Below, in pieces: positions 1 to 11,892 of a stretch of DNA of 64,000 nucleotides. This DNA comes from Vitis vinifera (Eukaryota; Streptophyta; Magnoliopsida; Vitales; Vitaceae). The translations under genes and the position numbers were made by a program. Every line of letters begins with the position of its first letter. Position 1 is the stretch's first letter. The stretch spans positions 22,011,001-22,075,000 of the forward strand of contig NC_081817.1 of the NCBI RefSeq assembly GCF_030704535.1, written 5' to 3'. The notes beneath the pieces were generated by a model. It ran no database searches and was not told where the DNA came from. It worked only from the letters and a program-made list of their open reading frames with translations.

Positions 1-3000
1 AATGATCATCCAAAGTTTCATCATTGTGACTCAAGCTGTTTTCTTGAAAACTTGTTGCAGAAAGAGCTGTTGCAATAGCCTTATGCTGCTGATGCTATAG
101 TTTACCATTGAAGCTAAGAAGTCTTGTGCTAAGTGATTGTATTTGAAGGAACCACCTACTGGAATGATTTTGTTTCTAGGATTTGATGGAAGCTGATGAC
201 TATTTATTTATTGTTCACACTTCTGTGAATATCCAAAAAGTCACACATTTTGGCCATTCATCTTATTTTGACTCTGTTTGAAATACTTGAGAAGGCCACA
301 CAGCAACGGTAGTTCTCCTAAATACTGAGAGATTAAGTTTTGTTCAGTTTTGATGTTGCTTGAGAGAGTTGAGTTACAATTGAATTTTGAAAATCTTCAA
401 GATTCTGGTTGCAAGTAAATAGAGTTGTTTTAAGGGAAGTTATATGTTACAAATCGGTACCTTAAAGCATTTCACAGTCGAGTCTTTAGCAATGGGAAGT
501 TTAACCGGGTGCCTCCGTAGACTCTTGCATCTTATTGAACCCCATATTTGATTACAAGAAAATGTAGAAGTAGAGCCATCCATTCCCTCCCTTGTATGTA
601 ATCAGGTATATTATTGGCAATGTACAACTCTTACCTTTTTCAATATTAAATTCTCTACAGTACATCGGTACATGTAGGATTAGCAGAAGGAAATAATCTC
701 CTAACAAAAACATAATTGTTAATAACTCATGTACGTGGTGTGTTTTTCAATTTGGCTAATAAAATGACATTGTTACTTCCTAATTCAATTTCATTTAAGC
801 TTCAGTCCTTTTTATGTAGTTTGCGGGCTAGTACAAGTCAGTAGGTTCAAGAACTCTAAAGGATCCCCCAAGTTTGCAACTCTCTTGAAAGCATTATAGG
901 TTGAGAAGGATCCTAGGCTTTGCCATTCCTTAATTTGTAGAGGAGACCAAAAGACAATCATAAATATAGGTGTTTTCAAGAGAAAGAAGAAGATTGTAGT
1001 GGTGATGACCACATCTGACCACATCCCCTATGTATGCATTAAGAATCCTAGTTTCTCTTCATGGAAGTCTAAGCAGAGATGATCTCACAGCATATAATTC
1101 TTACCTTATCTGGTATGAAACTTGCCACTTCTTGCATATTCATTGAATCCCCTACTGTACATGAAAGTTGAAAAAGAGGAAAAAGTGGAACCCAGGGCAT
1201 CTTTTTCACTTTTGTGTTGAATCTTGGGCAATATTTGTTTATTGGAAATATATATTAATTTATGTTTCATCTTGCCAATATCTTCTGTATCTCCTGTGAG
1301 GAAACTGATGGCGTCCTTGATGATAAAGTTTTTTTTTTTTTCTGATTTTGAAATTTATCTACTTGCATTTGATAATAAGGAATGCTTTCTAATTGACTTT
1401 GTCTTATATGTTAATATGCAGGAAACTTATCTTATTTTATTATCAAAATTGAGAAAGATTTTTCCACTGACTTGAAAATGTGGCCTGCAGAAAGGGAGGT
1501 GGGCAGTGTTGATTTTCTCAAACTTTTGAATTAATCATGTTATGTAGCATTCTGACAAATTTTGTAATGCTTTCCAACTGTAAGAAATGTATTGTTTTAC
1601 ATCTTATCTGTTTAGGATTAATTACATCACTTTCTTCCCTTTTCTTGTCTCTTGAAGGCTGTGGTTCAAGGAGTTGCTAAAGTTTTTTATTTGTTATAGG
1701 AGAAGGTGTTTGCTTGCTCTTATTCTTCTGAAATACATTTTCTTTGAAATGATAGTTTACTCGGTCATCATTAAAGAATCCTATTTCTCTTCACAGAAAT
1801 ATTAGCAAAGACCATTTTCCCTCCTTATATTCACCATTTAGAACACACATGTATTATCTTATCTATTATGCCACTTCTTACTTTTCATGTTCATCAAATT
1901 CTCCCATGTAAATTTAGGATGAAAAGGAGAAAAATAGGAAGGTCAAACAAGTTCAAAATTTCCTAACCATGGGCTCAAGAAGTTATTCCAGGTAAATTCT
2001 TTTGTACACGATTAATTTCCTTTACATGTTTCCAATGTATTTAATCTCAACAAGCATCCTTATGGAAACTATCTTTGTATGACAGTGTGCAACCCAATCT
2101 ATGTGCAACTCTTCCTAAACTAATAATAGTGTGCAACTTCTTTTTTTGTTTTTTTTTTTTTTTTTGGGGGGGGGGGGGCTTTTTCAAGTAATTGTGAACA
2201 TTTATTTGCAAAGTAATCTGTTCATGATATTAAATTTTCAAGTGACTAATAGACAATGCTAAATTTTGAAATCACCCCTTCTTCACTCTCTAGGCTAAAA
2301 AGCTTGTTTTTGATGTAGTATATCTCTATTAGCGTCTTATTCTCATCTCATCTTCTCATTACATTTTTCTTTCAACTATTTGACAAAAGGGTGGATGGGA
2401 TTGGCATTCTCTTTATACGGAATGAATGGCCTTCCTATAAAATATTATTCCCTTTTTGATCTCCTACAACATGCAAATAATAAAATTATATGGATTAGAT
2501 TCTTTGCCTTCAATCTCCATCCTTTTGTTTTTAATGTTTTCATACTTCTACATCATTCCCTCTATATTTTCACTATGCCAGGTGCACCATACTTACAACT
2601 AAAAATTCTTTTGGACTTGAAGAAATATAATTCACATAAGTCTTAGACTGCAGTAAGCTTTCAGCAAAATTGAACTTGTGAAGTTTCTTTGTTATTATAG
2701 CTTGTCATGGCATTTATCCTCTGTCATTAGTATTATGATTGAATTCAAATAATTACCCCCCTCTTTATTTCTGAAGACCCTAGAATTGGAAGATATCTAC
2801 TCTCATCTTCCCATCAGCAAAGATAATGAACAAACAGTTTTCATCAACAAATTTTTCCTAGTTACAACAAAATAACTTTTTTCTTTTTAAATTTAATAAT
2901 GTACTAGAATTTACAGTAATAGTTAACGACTCCATCTTTTTTCTCCTGGACATGCAGGTTTGTCAAAAGAATGGATTACCATCTTTTTATTGTGTCAGCT

Positions 3001-4914
3001 ACTGTTTGACTGCATTGTTTTGTACAAGGTTAATGTTACTTTTGTATGTTTATTGATATTTTTAGTGATATAACCATTACTTTCATTTGTTCATTGATGG
3101 AATCTTTTCCTGATTTTATAATTATCATATAAAGTTTCCATCTTTAGGACTTATTCTAAACCACTTCCTGGAGACAGTCTCTGTCATTAGTCTCATGCAG
3201 GATGCATGGTCTCATTAGCTTTCCTAGTTAAAGGCTAGGTATACATTATTCTTAAGGATCCACATTTTTTGGAATTGAAATGGGTCCATGGGCTTAATAT
3301 GCTGACTGAATCATGCATGATGTTTCTTTTTTTCATGCTGTTTCAGAGAGACAAGTTCACCTCGTTCTTAAGGAGCTTAAGATTCTGGACTGCAAATAAC
3401 ATGAAGGCCCTGCAGTGTGATAAAAGGATTCCCAACTTTTATTAGGGTGCCTCCACAGCCCTTTGCATCTAACTGAAACTCGTATCGGTGAGAAGCACGA
3501 GTAGAACTGTCCATTCTCACCTTAGATGCAAGCAGGTGTACCTATTCATGATATACAACTCTTATCGTCTTTAGTATTAGTATCAGGACTTTGTATTAAG
3601 TAGAAGATAATGCAAATGGAATGCAAATTAAAATCACTTCCAAAGGGCCAACCGCTGAAACATGGGAATGTTTTATCTCATGCATCGTTTTATTGTAATT
3701 TTTCTTATTCAAACTATATTCCTTTCATTTAGTTAAGCAGCAGCATTTTTTTTACACAGGGTCTCAAAGAATTGCACCTTGATATTCTTTTCCAGGGGAA
3801 GACCATTATGGCTTGAAAGTTGAAATTTAGTGTTCTCTTCTAAATTATGTATACATTTATATTGAATACTTGTGTTGTTGATACATATATATATGGTCAA
3901 TCTCCAAAATTTTTACTTTTGATGTTCATCATCACATTCCCACAACAAAAAAAAAAGAAAAAAACAATTTTTGAATTGAACAGGGTGTTTTGGTGATGTG
4001 CACTTCCTATTGGGACGAAAAGTGAAAATGCTGCTTGTGTGAATCTGTTTTTTCTCTTCTTTTTATGCTGTAGGCCATGACTGGAGTGAAGCCATATATA
4101 TGCAGTATGCCATTGAGGATGGATGAGGGATGCAATACAATCTAGTAGAATCTTGCTGATTTTACCAGAAAAGCATATGGAGCCGACCATGTTGAGGCAT
4201 CGTGAGTTCAGGTTCATGCAAATTGCCTGCTGAGAAGGATTTATTTCTCTGACCCCCTTTGCTTCCAAGAAGAACTCCCACCAGAATTCAAACTGTATCT
4301 CCCAATGCAGGTACCATAGCCAAATCACCTGCTTAAATAGCTATAAATTTGGATTCTACTTGCTTCTCATTTGCTGTCAATAACCATAAATCACTTTTGT
4401 TGCAGAAAGCATGATGGGGTTTGTGGCACAGTAAGCTAAGGAACTTGTGCTGCCCATGTTTTCAGAACACAGTATCTTCAAAATTCAGAATGTGTTTATT
4501 CACCAAGGGATGACATTTGAACCTGCTGAGATGAGCACCATCTTTTCTACTTGCTTGATATTTGTTTAAAATATTACCATTTTAGGATTTCATAAAGCGA
4601 ATATATCTTATTTCGTCAAGCCCATTTTGTGGGTGGAATGGGGATTTCATGATTTGAGTATTTATATTTCATACTGTAATTTTTGTGGTCACAATTCAAT
4701 GGATGTGCTGTTGTAGTAGTGAAACTTCTTCATAACACAAGGCTGTGTTTTGAGCAAGGAATCAAATGATTTTGCAGAATGCTGGCTGCATGTTGTTGGT
4801 TGAAATGATTGTTCTTTTGCTGTGCAAGCTTAGCTTGGTGATCACTGATCCAATAGTATAAATAAAGTCTGTCTTGGTAGTATTAGAGCAAATGGAGTTT
4901 CATTCAAATAGACT
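1..4914. other. non-coding region with old duplicated segments
   Basis: No convincing protein-coding exon was found on either strand; the longest open frames are short, AT-rich and without recognisable motifs. The sequence contains degenerate duplications: about 481-660 resembles 3,425-3,600 (shared stretches such as GGGTGCCTCC and GCAAGCAGGT/GTAATCAGGT), and 1,030-1,190 resembles 1,770-1,935 (shared AAGAATCCTA, TTCTCTTCA, CCACTTCTT). A T-run followed by a G-run lies near 2,142-2,180. The pattern could be decayed 3' parts of duplicated genes, but I cannot name the parent. Confidence 0.5.
1365..1855 (+). repeat. left arm of a split inverted repeat
   Basis: This segment matches, in reverse complement, 4,915-5,098 (corresponding to about 1,666-1,855) and 9,005-9,290 (corresponding to about 1,365-1,660). 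Identity judged by eye is roughly 90 percent with small indels. The two right-arm pieces are separated by the 3.9-kb element at 5,099-9,004, so the insertion is younger than the inverted duplication. A shorter, direct-orientation relative of 1,700-1,830 lies at 10,555-10,690, and one of 1,300-1,385 lies at 16,000-16,075. Confidence 0.8.
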
Positions 4915-5098
4915 TATGTGTGTTCTAAATGGTGAATATAAGGAGGGAAAATATTTTTGTGAAGAGAAATAGGATTCTTTAAGGATGATTGAGCAAACCA
5001 TCATTTAAAAGAAAATGTATTTGAGAAGAACAAGAGCAAGCAAACACCTTCTCCTATAACAAATAAAAAACTTTAGGACTCCTTGATCCATAGCCTTC
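4915..5098 (-). repeat. right arm of inverted repeat, first piece
   Basis: Reverse complement of about 1,666-1,855. It is cut at 5,098 by the terminal repeat of the 3.9-kb element. The uninterrupted copy at 1,650-1,680 shows the empty site: the sequence AGCCTTCAAGAGA (reverse complement) is continuous there, which defines the insertion point. Confidence 0.8.
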
Positions 5099-5123
5099 GG
5101 CTATGTTTGGTTCCCGGAAAATG
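5099..5123 (+). repeat. left terminal inverted repeat of the 3.9-kb element
   Basis: Begins GGCTATGTTTGGTTCCCGG. It pairs with 8,980-9,004 with a single mismatch at the nineteenth base. Adjacent subterminal sequence is purine-rich (GGAAAA repeats), mirrored by pyrimidine-rich sequence at the right end. Confidence 0.8.
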
Positions 5124-5319
5124 CTAAGGAAAGGAAAAAAAATGCAGAGGAAAATGATTTTCTTTAGTTTGGATGACATGGAAAATATGATGGAAAAAAA
5201 AAGATGAAGGAAAATATTAAAGAAAATATTGTAAATTTTCCTTAAAAAACAATGAAGAAAATATAAGAGAAAAAGAGCAGGGAAAAGGGGAGGAAAATTT
5301 TGTCGTGCTCTTGTTCACC

Positions 5320-5478
5320 ATGGCTTCATCTCTAACTTCCTCTTCATCGGTGGCTATGGCTTCTTACCGTCATCGACCCTTTCAACGACCACCACTATCA
5401 CTCCGACTACCTTCCAGTGCCTCTGAAAACCTACCATTTTCAGGCATCCGAGTTCCCATGGATGAAGTGCGTTCTTAA
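5320..5478 (+). CDS. small ORF, transit-peptide-like N-terminus (captured gene start?)
   Basis: A 52-codon frame starts MASSLTSSSSVAMASYRHRP and is rich in Ser, Arg and Pro, with acidic residues only near the C-terminus. That composition is typical of chloroplast transit peptides. It ends at TAA after repeating a short GTTCCCATGGATGAA unit that recurs about 38 bp downstream. It sits about 220 bp inside the left end of the TIR element. I infer a captured first exon of a plastid-protein gene, now closed by a stop. The parent gene is not recognised, and the ORF may be chance. Confidence 0.3.
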   Translation: MASSLTSSSSVAMASYRHRPFQRPPLSLRLPSSASENLPFSGIRVPMDEVRS

Positions 5479-7970
5479 AATCAAGTTCCCATGGATGAAA
5501 TAAATTCTTCAAATCCAGTGAATGTATTCGGATCCATGTCTTCAAGTCAGGTATGAATTGAACTTTTTTCTCTTAACCTCACACCTTATGAATTGAATCC
5601 CATTATCAGTCAAACTACCTCCCAACGTCAATTAACTGGATTAAGAATCAAACCGCATTCTGCGTAATCTGTCTCCAAACTCTTTTTTCTCTCTAATCGC
5701 TCCATTCCTTGCGAGTTTCTCTGTGTTTGATGTTGGTTTAATTTTATGATCTCTTTCCCTCATTCAGCCTTTTCCATACAACTGACTAGAAATTAGGGTT
5801 TAAGGTTTCTAATGGGAATTTTGAGTTTGTTTGGATTGATATTTGCTTTTAAAATTATTTTTTTCCCCTTCAAATGAGGGTTTGAATTCGATTTGAGTTA
5901 TTTCTCAGGGCTTTATGGACCAGTGATTTCAGGTTTCGGAATGGGGATTTTGAATGTTATTAGGGTTTCCTTTTTTATTCACTCTGCCATCCCAACTCTC
6001 CTAGTGTTTCTTCACCTAAGCCTGTTCAGACAAGTGGGTGGAAACTGTCTTCATCTTTCAAAGCCTCCAGAGATGTTAAAAGGATGGAAAAGAGAAGAGA
6101 GCCCAGGATAATACTTACTAGTTTAATTTGGAGTTGTAATTGCTCATCGTTTGCTGCCATGGAAGGTCTAACTGGCTGATCAAGCAAGAGTTTAAGCTCA
6201 TTGATACTACTGGTGATGGGAAAATTTACTAGAGCTCAGGGAAGTGTTCTGCTTGGGGCATGACAAGTTGACAACTAAAAAGGAACCAGAAAGAAAATAA
6301 GGACAGATTTGGATTGTAATAGTGAAGGCTACATATTGAATTGAAGAAGTTCATGGGTGTTAGGGAGATAGTTTCATGGATTCTTATTATTGATTCGGGC
6401 TCAAATGCGCTCTTATCGGCTATGGAGCTGCAACTTGAATAATTACTAATTAGTATGCCTCAGTTTCGATAATTAATTGCAACCTAAGGGATGCTTCCCA
6501 AAATGAAATTTAAGGGCCATGTTGAGTAATTTGTGCAAGAATACCATTTAGAACCTTAGCAGGCCAAGGGGTGGCATGGATCTCAATCAGGTTATCAAAT
6601 AGAACACAACCAGCAAGGCTTTTTTCTTCCCAAAATGAAAAATCTGTGTGTCCATATGGAAAAAAAAAAGGGGGAAACTACCGAAGCAGTCCTATTCTAC
6701 TTTGGTTTCTGTTTCAGTGTGAACCGCATTCTCTGTTTGAATCTATCTGTGCTGTTACAAATGCTTGATTGTATTTGTTTACTGGAGCATTAGGGTTTTT
6801 GAGATCTGATTACTAGAGATCTGTGCTTTTTTTTTAAATGATTTTATGGAGGGAAAATGTGTTGATGATGAATTTCGGCTCTTTGTTTTTCTATGGGTTG
6901 TGGAGGAGTGCGTGTACTATTTATATTAGCACTATGGAAAATTTTCAGCAATGTTATATAGCTTCTGAGGGAGTATTGGGCACAAAGTTGCAAGAGTCTT
7001 TCAGTTCTAATATAAGAAAAGTTTAATTGTCTTTTTTAGTTGGATAAGTTTGGTTTAATGCCGCCCACTTTATGGTGATGGATAAATTTTTTTAGATATT
7101 TGATGATTGTGTATCTTTCTTGGCTTTGAGAAGTGAAAATAGACTGGCAACAATAGGCTAACAATTTAAGGGTTTTGGATTCTTTGTCCTTTGATATGGG
7201 GACTTTGTCTAAAATAGAGGTGGCAATAGAACATATGAAACTGGGAAACCTGCTCTGCTCTGCCCATTTCATTCTAGGGTGATTCTGGAATTTCTGTAAT
7301 TGCACCCAAGTTTTTTTCTAGTGCAAGATTTTAAACCTGGTTTGTCCTCCATGTTAACTCCTAATGAGACATGGTTGAGACATGATTTTAAATACTGTGG
7401 CCAGTTTTGTTCTTTTGGTTGGCCACTGGTTTAGGTGATCTTGTTATATACAATGATGCAGGCTTCCTTAAAAACTGCAGAAAGCATAAACTATGAAGCA
7501 TTTAGCATGCTTTACTAATAATGCAAATAACTCGAAAACTATTTTAGTGTTTGTTTGCATCTTATGAAATCAATCTTAAATAACCAAGTCCGGAATCCTC
7601 ATGGACTCTCCAGTCCCAGATTTGGCAGTATGCTAGGAGGGATCTCGATTCCTACTGAATTCATGTTTGTCCAACATGATTTAAATAACCTTCTACCAAT
7701 TAATTCTTTCATAATTAATTAAGCTTGAATGATTCCAGAATTCCAAATTATTTAAAATTCCAAGCTTGTCATCTTTAGTGTCATTTACTCTTGCTTATCT
7801 TCATAGGTCATGGCTCATACTTTATGTTAGTAGCTAGGGTTTAATGCCAATTAATATATAGCATGTCTGCCCTCTCCTTTTTTTATCTTATGCAAAGAAC
7901 TTCCGGTGAGGCCCACGCCCCAAACTATCTTTTTCCCCATTGTAATTGCTGGATTAATCTGAAGTTTCAG
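5479..7970. other. interior of the TIR element, no coding exon recognised
   Basis: Sequence of moderate AT content with features of plant 5'-untranslated/intronic DNA (pyrimidine-rich runs, AGGGTTT motifs near 5,797 and 6,790). Several short open frames exist but none shows a known motif or conserved exon structure. It could be captured intron or untranslated sequence of the same or another host gene. Confidence 0.4.
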
Positions 7971-8317
7971 GTCTGGCTATGGTGGATGGTTTCTATATAC
8001 TGCTGCCTCGGCTGGAGACTTGGGTTTTGTTCAGGAACTGCTTGAAAGAGACCCTCTTCTTGTTTTTGGAGAAGGAGAATATGGTGTCACTGATATACTT
8101 TATGCTGCTGCCAGGAGAAAGAATTGTGAGGTTTTTAGGCTTGTTTTTTATTTTGTAGTCCCCCCAAGGTTCTCCACCGACGAAGGTGGAGAGATGGAGG
8201 AGCAAATTGGGGAGATCCCTTTTGTTTTTAAGTGGAAGATGATAAATAGAGTTGTTCATGCTACTACCAGAGGGGGGAATTTGGAGATTTTGAAGGAGCT
8301 CCTTAGTGAGTTTTGGC
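7971..8317 (+). pseudogene. captured exon of an ankyrin-repeat protein gene
   Basis: After a good acceptor (TTTCAG, ending 7,970) an open frame from 7,972 reads LYTAASAGDLGFVQELLERD, then DILYAAARRKNCEVFRL and VHATTRGGNLEILKELL. These are ankyrin-type helices (the xxxAAxxGxxxxVxxLL pattern) of the plant ITN1/ankyrin membrane-protein type. The reading frame runs into AT-rich sequence after ELLSEF and the rest of the ankyrin domain is absent, so the 3' part was lost or never captured. It lies inside the TIR-bounded element, with a preserved intron acceptor. Capture at DNA level is inferred. Confidence 0.7.
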
Positions 8318-8979
8318 TAAATGTAAGATCGAAATATGTAAAAATAAAAAGTTACAATTTTTTAATTTTACAAATAAAAAATATTTTATATTGTATCTTT
8401 TTATTTTTATAAATTTAATTTTTAAATTTAGATTTAGAAAATCCTTTTTAATTTTTAATTTTATATTTTATATAGTAGTTTTTTATTTTTACATTATATG
8501 AACATATTTTATTTTTAAATTTTGATTTCGAAAATGCTTCTGAATTTTTTTAAGAGTTTTTTATTAGCTATAAATGTTCCCTCGAAAATAAAAAATAGTT
8601 ATTACTCGTATATTTTATTTGTATTGCATGAGGAAAATTTTATACATAAATCTTATAATTATTAATAAAAAAATAATAGCATGGACTTTTTATGAGCAAT
8701 GTTTTATGTCGAAAAATTCATGTTTTTCAACAGTTTTTTATTGGATTAATTTATTTAATTATTCAACAAATTAATAACCATCTAAAACAAATTGTTGATT
8801 TTATTTTCTTTCAATTTTTCCTTACTTTTTTTTTTTTGGTTAACCAAACAAAAGAAAATAAATTCTTTTTTTTTTTCCCTTGAATTTTCCATGGATAACC
8901 AAACAAGTGAAAAAAAATTATATTCATTTCCTTAACTTTTTCTTTCCTTCTATTTTTCCTCCAAATTTACTTTTTCTCA
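8318..8979. other. AT-rich right part of the TIR element
   Basis: Very AT-rich, low-complexity sequence that becomes pyrimidine-rich toward the right end, with repeated AACCAAACAA motifs (about 8,840-8,905) echoing the terminal repeat. No coding signal was seen. Confidence 0.5.
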
Positions 8980-9004
8980 CATTTTTCGGGAACCAAACAT
9001 AGCC
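8980..9004 (-). repeat. right terminal inverted repeat of the 3.9-kb element
   Basis: Ends CGGGAACCAAACATAGCC, the reverse complement of the left end. It is followed by TTC, which also precedes the left end. Confidence 0.8.
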
Positions 9005-9290
9005 TTCAAGAGACAAGAAAAGGGAAAAAAGCAGTGTAATTAATCCTAAACAGATAAGATGAGAAACAATACAGTGAAAACAATTGGAAAGCATTACAAA
9101 ATTTGTCAAAATGCTGCATGACATGATTAATTCAAAAGTTTGAGAGAATCAACACCTCCTTTTCAAGTCGGTGGAAAAATCTTTCTTAATTTTGATATTA
9201 AAATAAGATAGGTTTCCTGCCATATTAACATACAAAACAAAGTCAATTAGAAAACATTCCTTATTATCAAATGCAAATATTCTCTTTTAA
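9005..9290 (-). repeat. right arm of inverted repeat, second piece
   Basis: Reverse complement of about 1,365-1,660 and the continuation of the arm interrupted at 5,098. Landmarks include CAAGAGACAAGAAAAGGG and CATTACAAAATTTGTCA. Confidence 0.8.
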
Positions 9291-10958
9291 TATCAATATT
9301 CATATCATTCCAATGAAAATTCTCTATTATTCATTGTAAGAAAAAATACATCGCTTCCAATATAATCTTTTGACAGCAAGATGTATGCTTCAGATATATG
9401 TACCTTTGTTAGGTTGTTATGTCCGATTTGTTTACAAAATTATACCATTATCCATTAAAAAAAAATGGTCTTTTAATAATAAGAATGTATTTTTGTCATA
9501 TAAGATTATTTTACCTCTCTTCCTTTTATGATTAATTTATAATTTTTTTTGTACATTTAAACAATTAATATGATAAAAGATATGAAAAATAATCGAATTT
9601 GTATGTACGATTGTACCTTTATATCATGTATTGTATTATGATTGTTTAGTGGGAGGTGCAATTTCTATTCATATTTAAGTGATCATAAGTGAAAATCTGT
9701 GTTATTTATTTATTTTATGTTGTCGGCCACATAAATGCACTTTTTTGTTATTTTATATAAATTCTTTTTCTCATATCACCTTCCCTTGCTTTGGCAACTG
9801 CTTGTCACATTTTCTTTCTTTTTTGATATGCTACCATCTTCTTTCATAAACCTTTTTAATTTCAAAATTTTTATTTCTTCATTTTTTTCATTTTTTTTAA
9901 TAATATGTAATGAATAATTAATGATAGTAAATTAAAGATAAATAGAAATATAATGGACAAAAAATAAAAATATTATCTCAGAAATAATATATTTGATAAT
10001 TTAAATTTAGATTTAAAAATTATATTTTATTATTTAAAGGTTTGGGATTTAAATTTTTTTTATATTACTACTAAATAAAACAATTATTTAATTTGTAAAT
10101 CTTTATCATATATAAATATAATAAAAAATATTTTGATAATATTGTTTTTAATTTTTCATATTAAAACCATAGTATAAAAGATATCCCAATGGGGCTCATT
10201 TGTATAAAAGATATCCCAAATAGCAAAAATAACTGGACTTATTAAAGCATTCCCAACATGAAACAATGAATCACCTTACAATGTATGCTTGCATAATTTT
10301 CTTTAATAAATAAATTACAACCTGTTTTAAATTTATTTGAATACTTTCTTAAAAAGAAAAAAAAATTCTCTTTAGCTCTTCAGAAGAAAGATTGCCACAC
10401 TCCCTGCTTGTTCTCAATCAGGTATATCCATTACTGACACAGTGCTGACTCTTAATACAAGTTTCAGTTTGTCATATTAATTGAATTCCTTCTATCAAAT
10501 GTGGAAAAAGATGCAATTTGAATTCAAATTTTCTAGTCTTAAAAAAAAAAAAAAAAGGAGCTTTGCTTGCTCTTTTTCTTCTGAAATAAATGTTGTTTGA
10601 AATGATTGATTACCTGATCATTGTTGAAGAATCCTATTTCTCTTCACAAAAATATTAGTAGAGACCATTTTTCACTCCTTATATTCTCTGGAAAAGGTGC
10701 AAATATTGAAAGACAAAGCTTGTTCAGTAATTGCCATGTCCCTTGCTTGTTCTCAATCACAATTCTTATTTTTATATTTACATATTTTTTGTAAATCTGA
10801 TAGATTTAATCGAATATGCCAAAGTAAAAAAATTTAAGTTGAAGGGGGCATTTGACAATAGCCTCAGGATTTGACCACAGATAGACTCATTCCATGAAAA
10901 GGATCCCTTATAATTTGTCATTTTCATTTGCTTCTTTCTATGATATAATTGTTATTTT
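9291..10958. other. AT-rich non-coding spacer
   Basis: Highly AT-rich. A 17-bp direct repeat, GTATAAAAGATATCCCA, occurs twice about 30 bp apart near 10,172-10,220. The stretch 10,555-10,690 is a diverged direct copy of about 1,700-1,830. No gene was recognised. Confidence 0.5.
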
Positions 10959-10978
10959 CTTAAATATTACATTTGGTT
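10959..10978 (+). repeat. 20-bp direct repeat at left edge of the viral insertion
   Basis: CTTAAATATTACATTTGGTT is identical to 15,519-15,538 at the other edge of the integrated pararetrovirus. Similarity continues imperfectly for about 20 more bases. On the right side it is the start of a MITE-like repeat. Confidence 0.8.
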
Positions 10979-11029
10979 GTTAAATTTTGAGAAAATTGAA
11001 GCATTATGAAGGTGACCAATAAGATCTTG

Positions 11030-11668
11030 AAAATGAACAGAAAATAAACACTTCAGCTTGAATATCAATAAGTAACTTTGAAAAAATCTCCCAGTTAAAT
11101 CTAGAGGAGTCACAGCAGTCTCGCTTAAAACCCAGATAACTTTGACAGAGCTTCTTAAAGTACTTAAACTTTCAAGAAGAAGATGAAGGAGAAGATGAAT
11201 ATGATGCACAATAGAAACAATTGATTATTCAAATTTGAAATTTGAAATTTCATTCAAACTAAGTACATATACAAGATCTTTGAAGCAAGCTTTAAACAAA
11301 ACTTTGAGTTCTTCTCAATAGGCTTTAGAGGGATTCTCACAAGTTTCTCTCACTAGAATTCTCTCTAAAGCCTTGTATTGAGAAGAGCTCAAAGTTCTGT
11401 TTAAAGCTTGCTTCAAAGATCTTGTATATGTTCATAGTTTGAATGAAATTTCAAATTTCAAATTTGAATAGTCAATTGTTTCTATTGTGCATCATATTCA
11501 TCTTCTCCTTCATCTTCTTCTTGAAAGTCTAAGTACTTTAAGAAGCTTTGTCAAAGTTATCTGGGTTTTAAGCGAGACCGCTGTGACTCCTCCAGATTTA
11601 ACTGGGAGATTTCTTCAAAGTTACTTATTGATATTCAAGCTGAAGTGTTTATTTTCTATTCATTTTCA
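11030..11668. repeat. large inverted repeat made of the viral leader
   Basis: Arms of roughly 300 bp (about 11,030-11,332 and 11,359-11,668) are reverse complements with a few mismatches and small indels, around a centre near 11,345 of about 25 bp. Landmarks are AAGATCTTTGAAGCAAGCTT in the left arm and its complement in the right arm. The right arm is the leader that runs into the primer-binding site, so the left arm is a head-to-head copy of it. Transcribed RNA would fold into a long hairpin. Confidence 0.85.
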
Positions 11669-11692
11669 AATCATCCTCGATCCTGCATTTAT

Positions 11693-11705
11693 TGGTATCA
11701 GAGCC
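11693..11705 (+). promoter_or_regulatory. primer-binding site, initiator tRNA-Met type
   Basis: TGGTATCAGAGCC is complementary to the 3' end of plant initiator tRNA-Met. This is the minus-strand primer site used by Caulimoviridae and by many plant LTR elements. It lies about 190 bp upstream of the first large open frame and just after the leader inverted repeat. No long terminal repeat was recognised around it, which favours a pararetrovirus over an LTR retrotransposon. Confidence 0.8.
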
Positions 11706-11892
11706 ATTTACTGCGTTTATTTTCAAATTGAATTTGCCATTTGTTTATGCATATTTGTTTAAGTCCCAACTGTTTAGCGTTGGTCAGCCTTTGTCAAGCG
11801 TTGGTAAGCCGTTTGAGCCATGGTAGGCGTTAGGTGTTCCCGCTGGTGGTCCCGATAAACAGTCCTCTTAAACAAAGAAAACATAATTCAAA

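Larger units (their letters stand above)
5099..9004 (+). mobile_element. 3.9-kb TIR element carrying host gene fragments (Pack-type DNA transposon)
   Basis: The element starts GGCTATGTTTGGTTCCCG and ends with its reverse complement; the ends match over 25 bp with one mismatch. The flanking TTC at 5,096-5,098 and 9,005-9,007 fits a 3-bp target duplication, confirmed by the empty-site paralogue near 1,650-1,665. A longer CATAGCCTTC match across the junction means a 9-10-bp duplication with shorter TIRs is not excluded. The TIR resembles the GGSCMTGTTTGGTT type of Tourist/PIF-Harbinger elements. No transposase was seen inside, so it would be non-autonomous. The interior holds a transit-peptide-like ORF near the left end and an ankyrin-gene exon near the right. 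Confidence 0.7.

Noticed and set aside
3897..4328. 143-codon frame on the minus strand
   Set aside because: No motif, poly-Phe from an A-rich run, and no conserved exon borders; considered chance.
10967..11762. Matching open frames on opposite strands (minus near 11,209 and plus near 11,487)
   Set aside because: They are the two arms of the leader inverted repeat read in opposite directions; no protein family is suggested.
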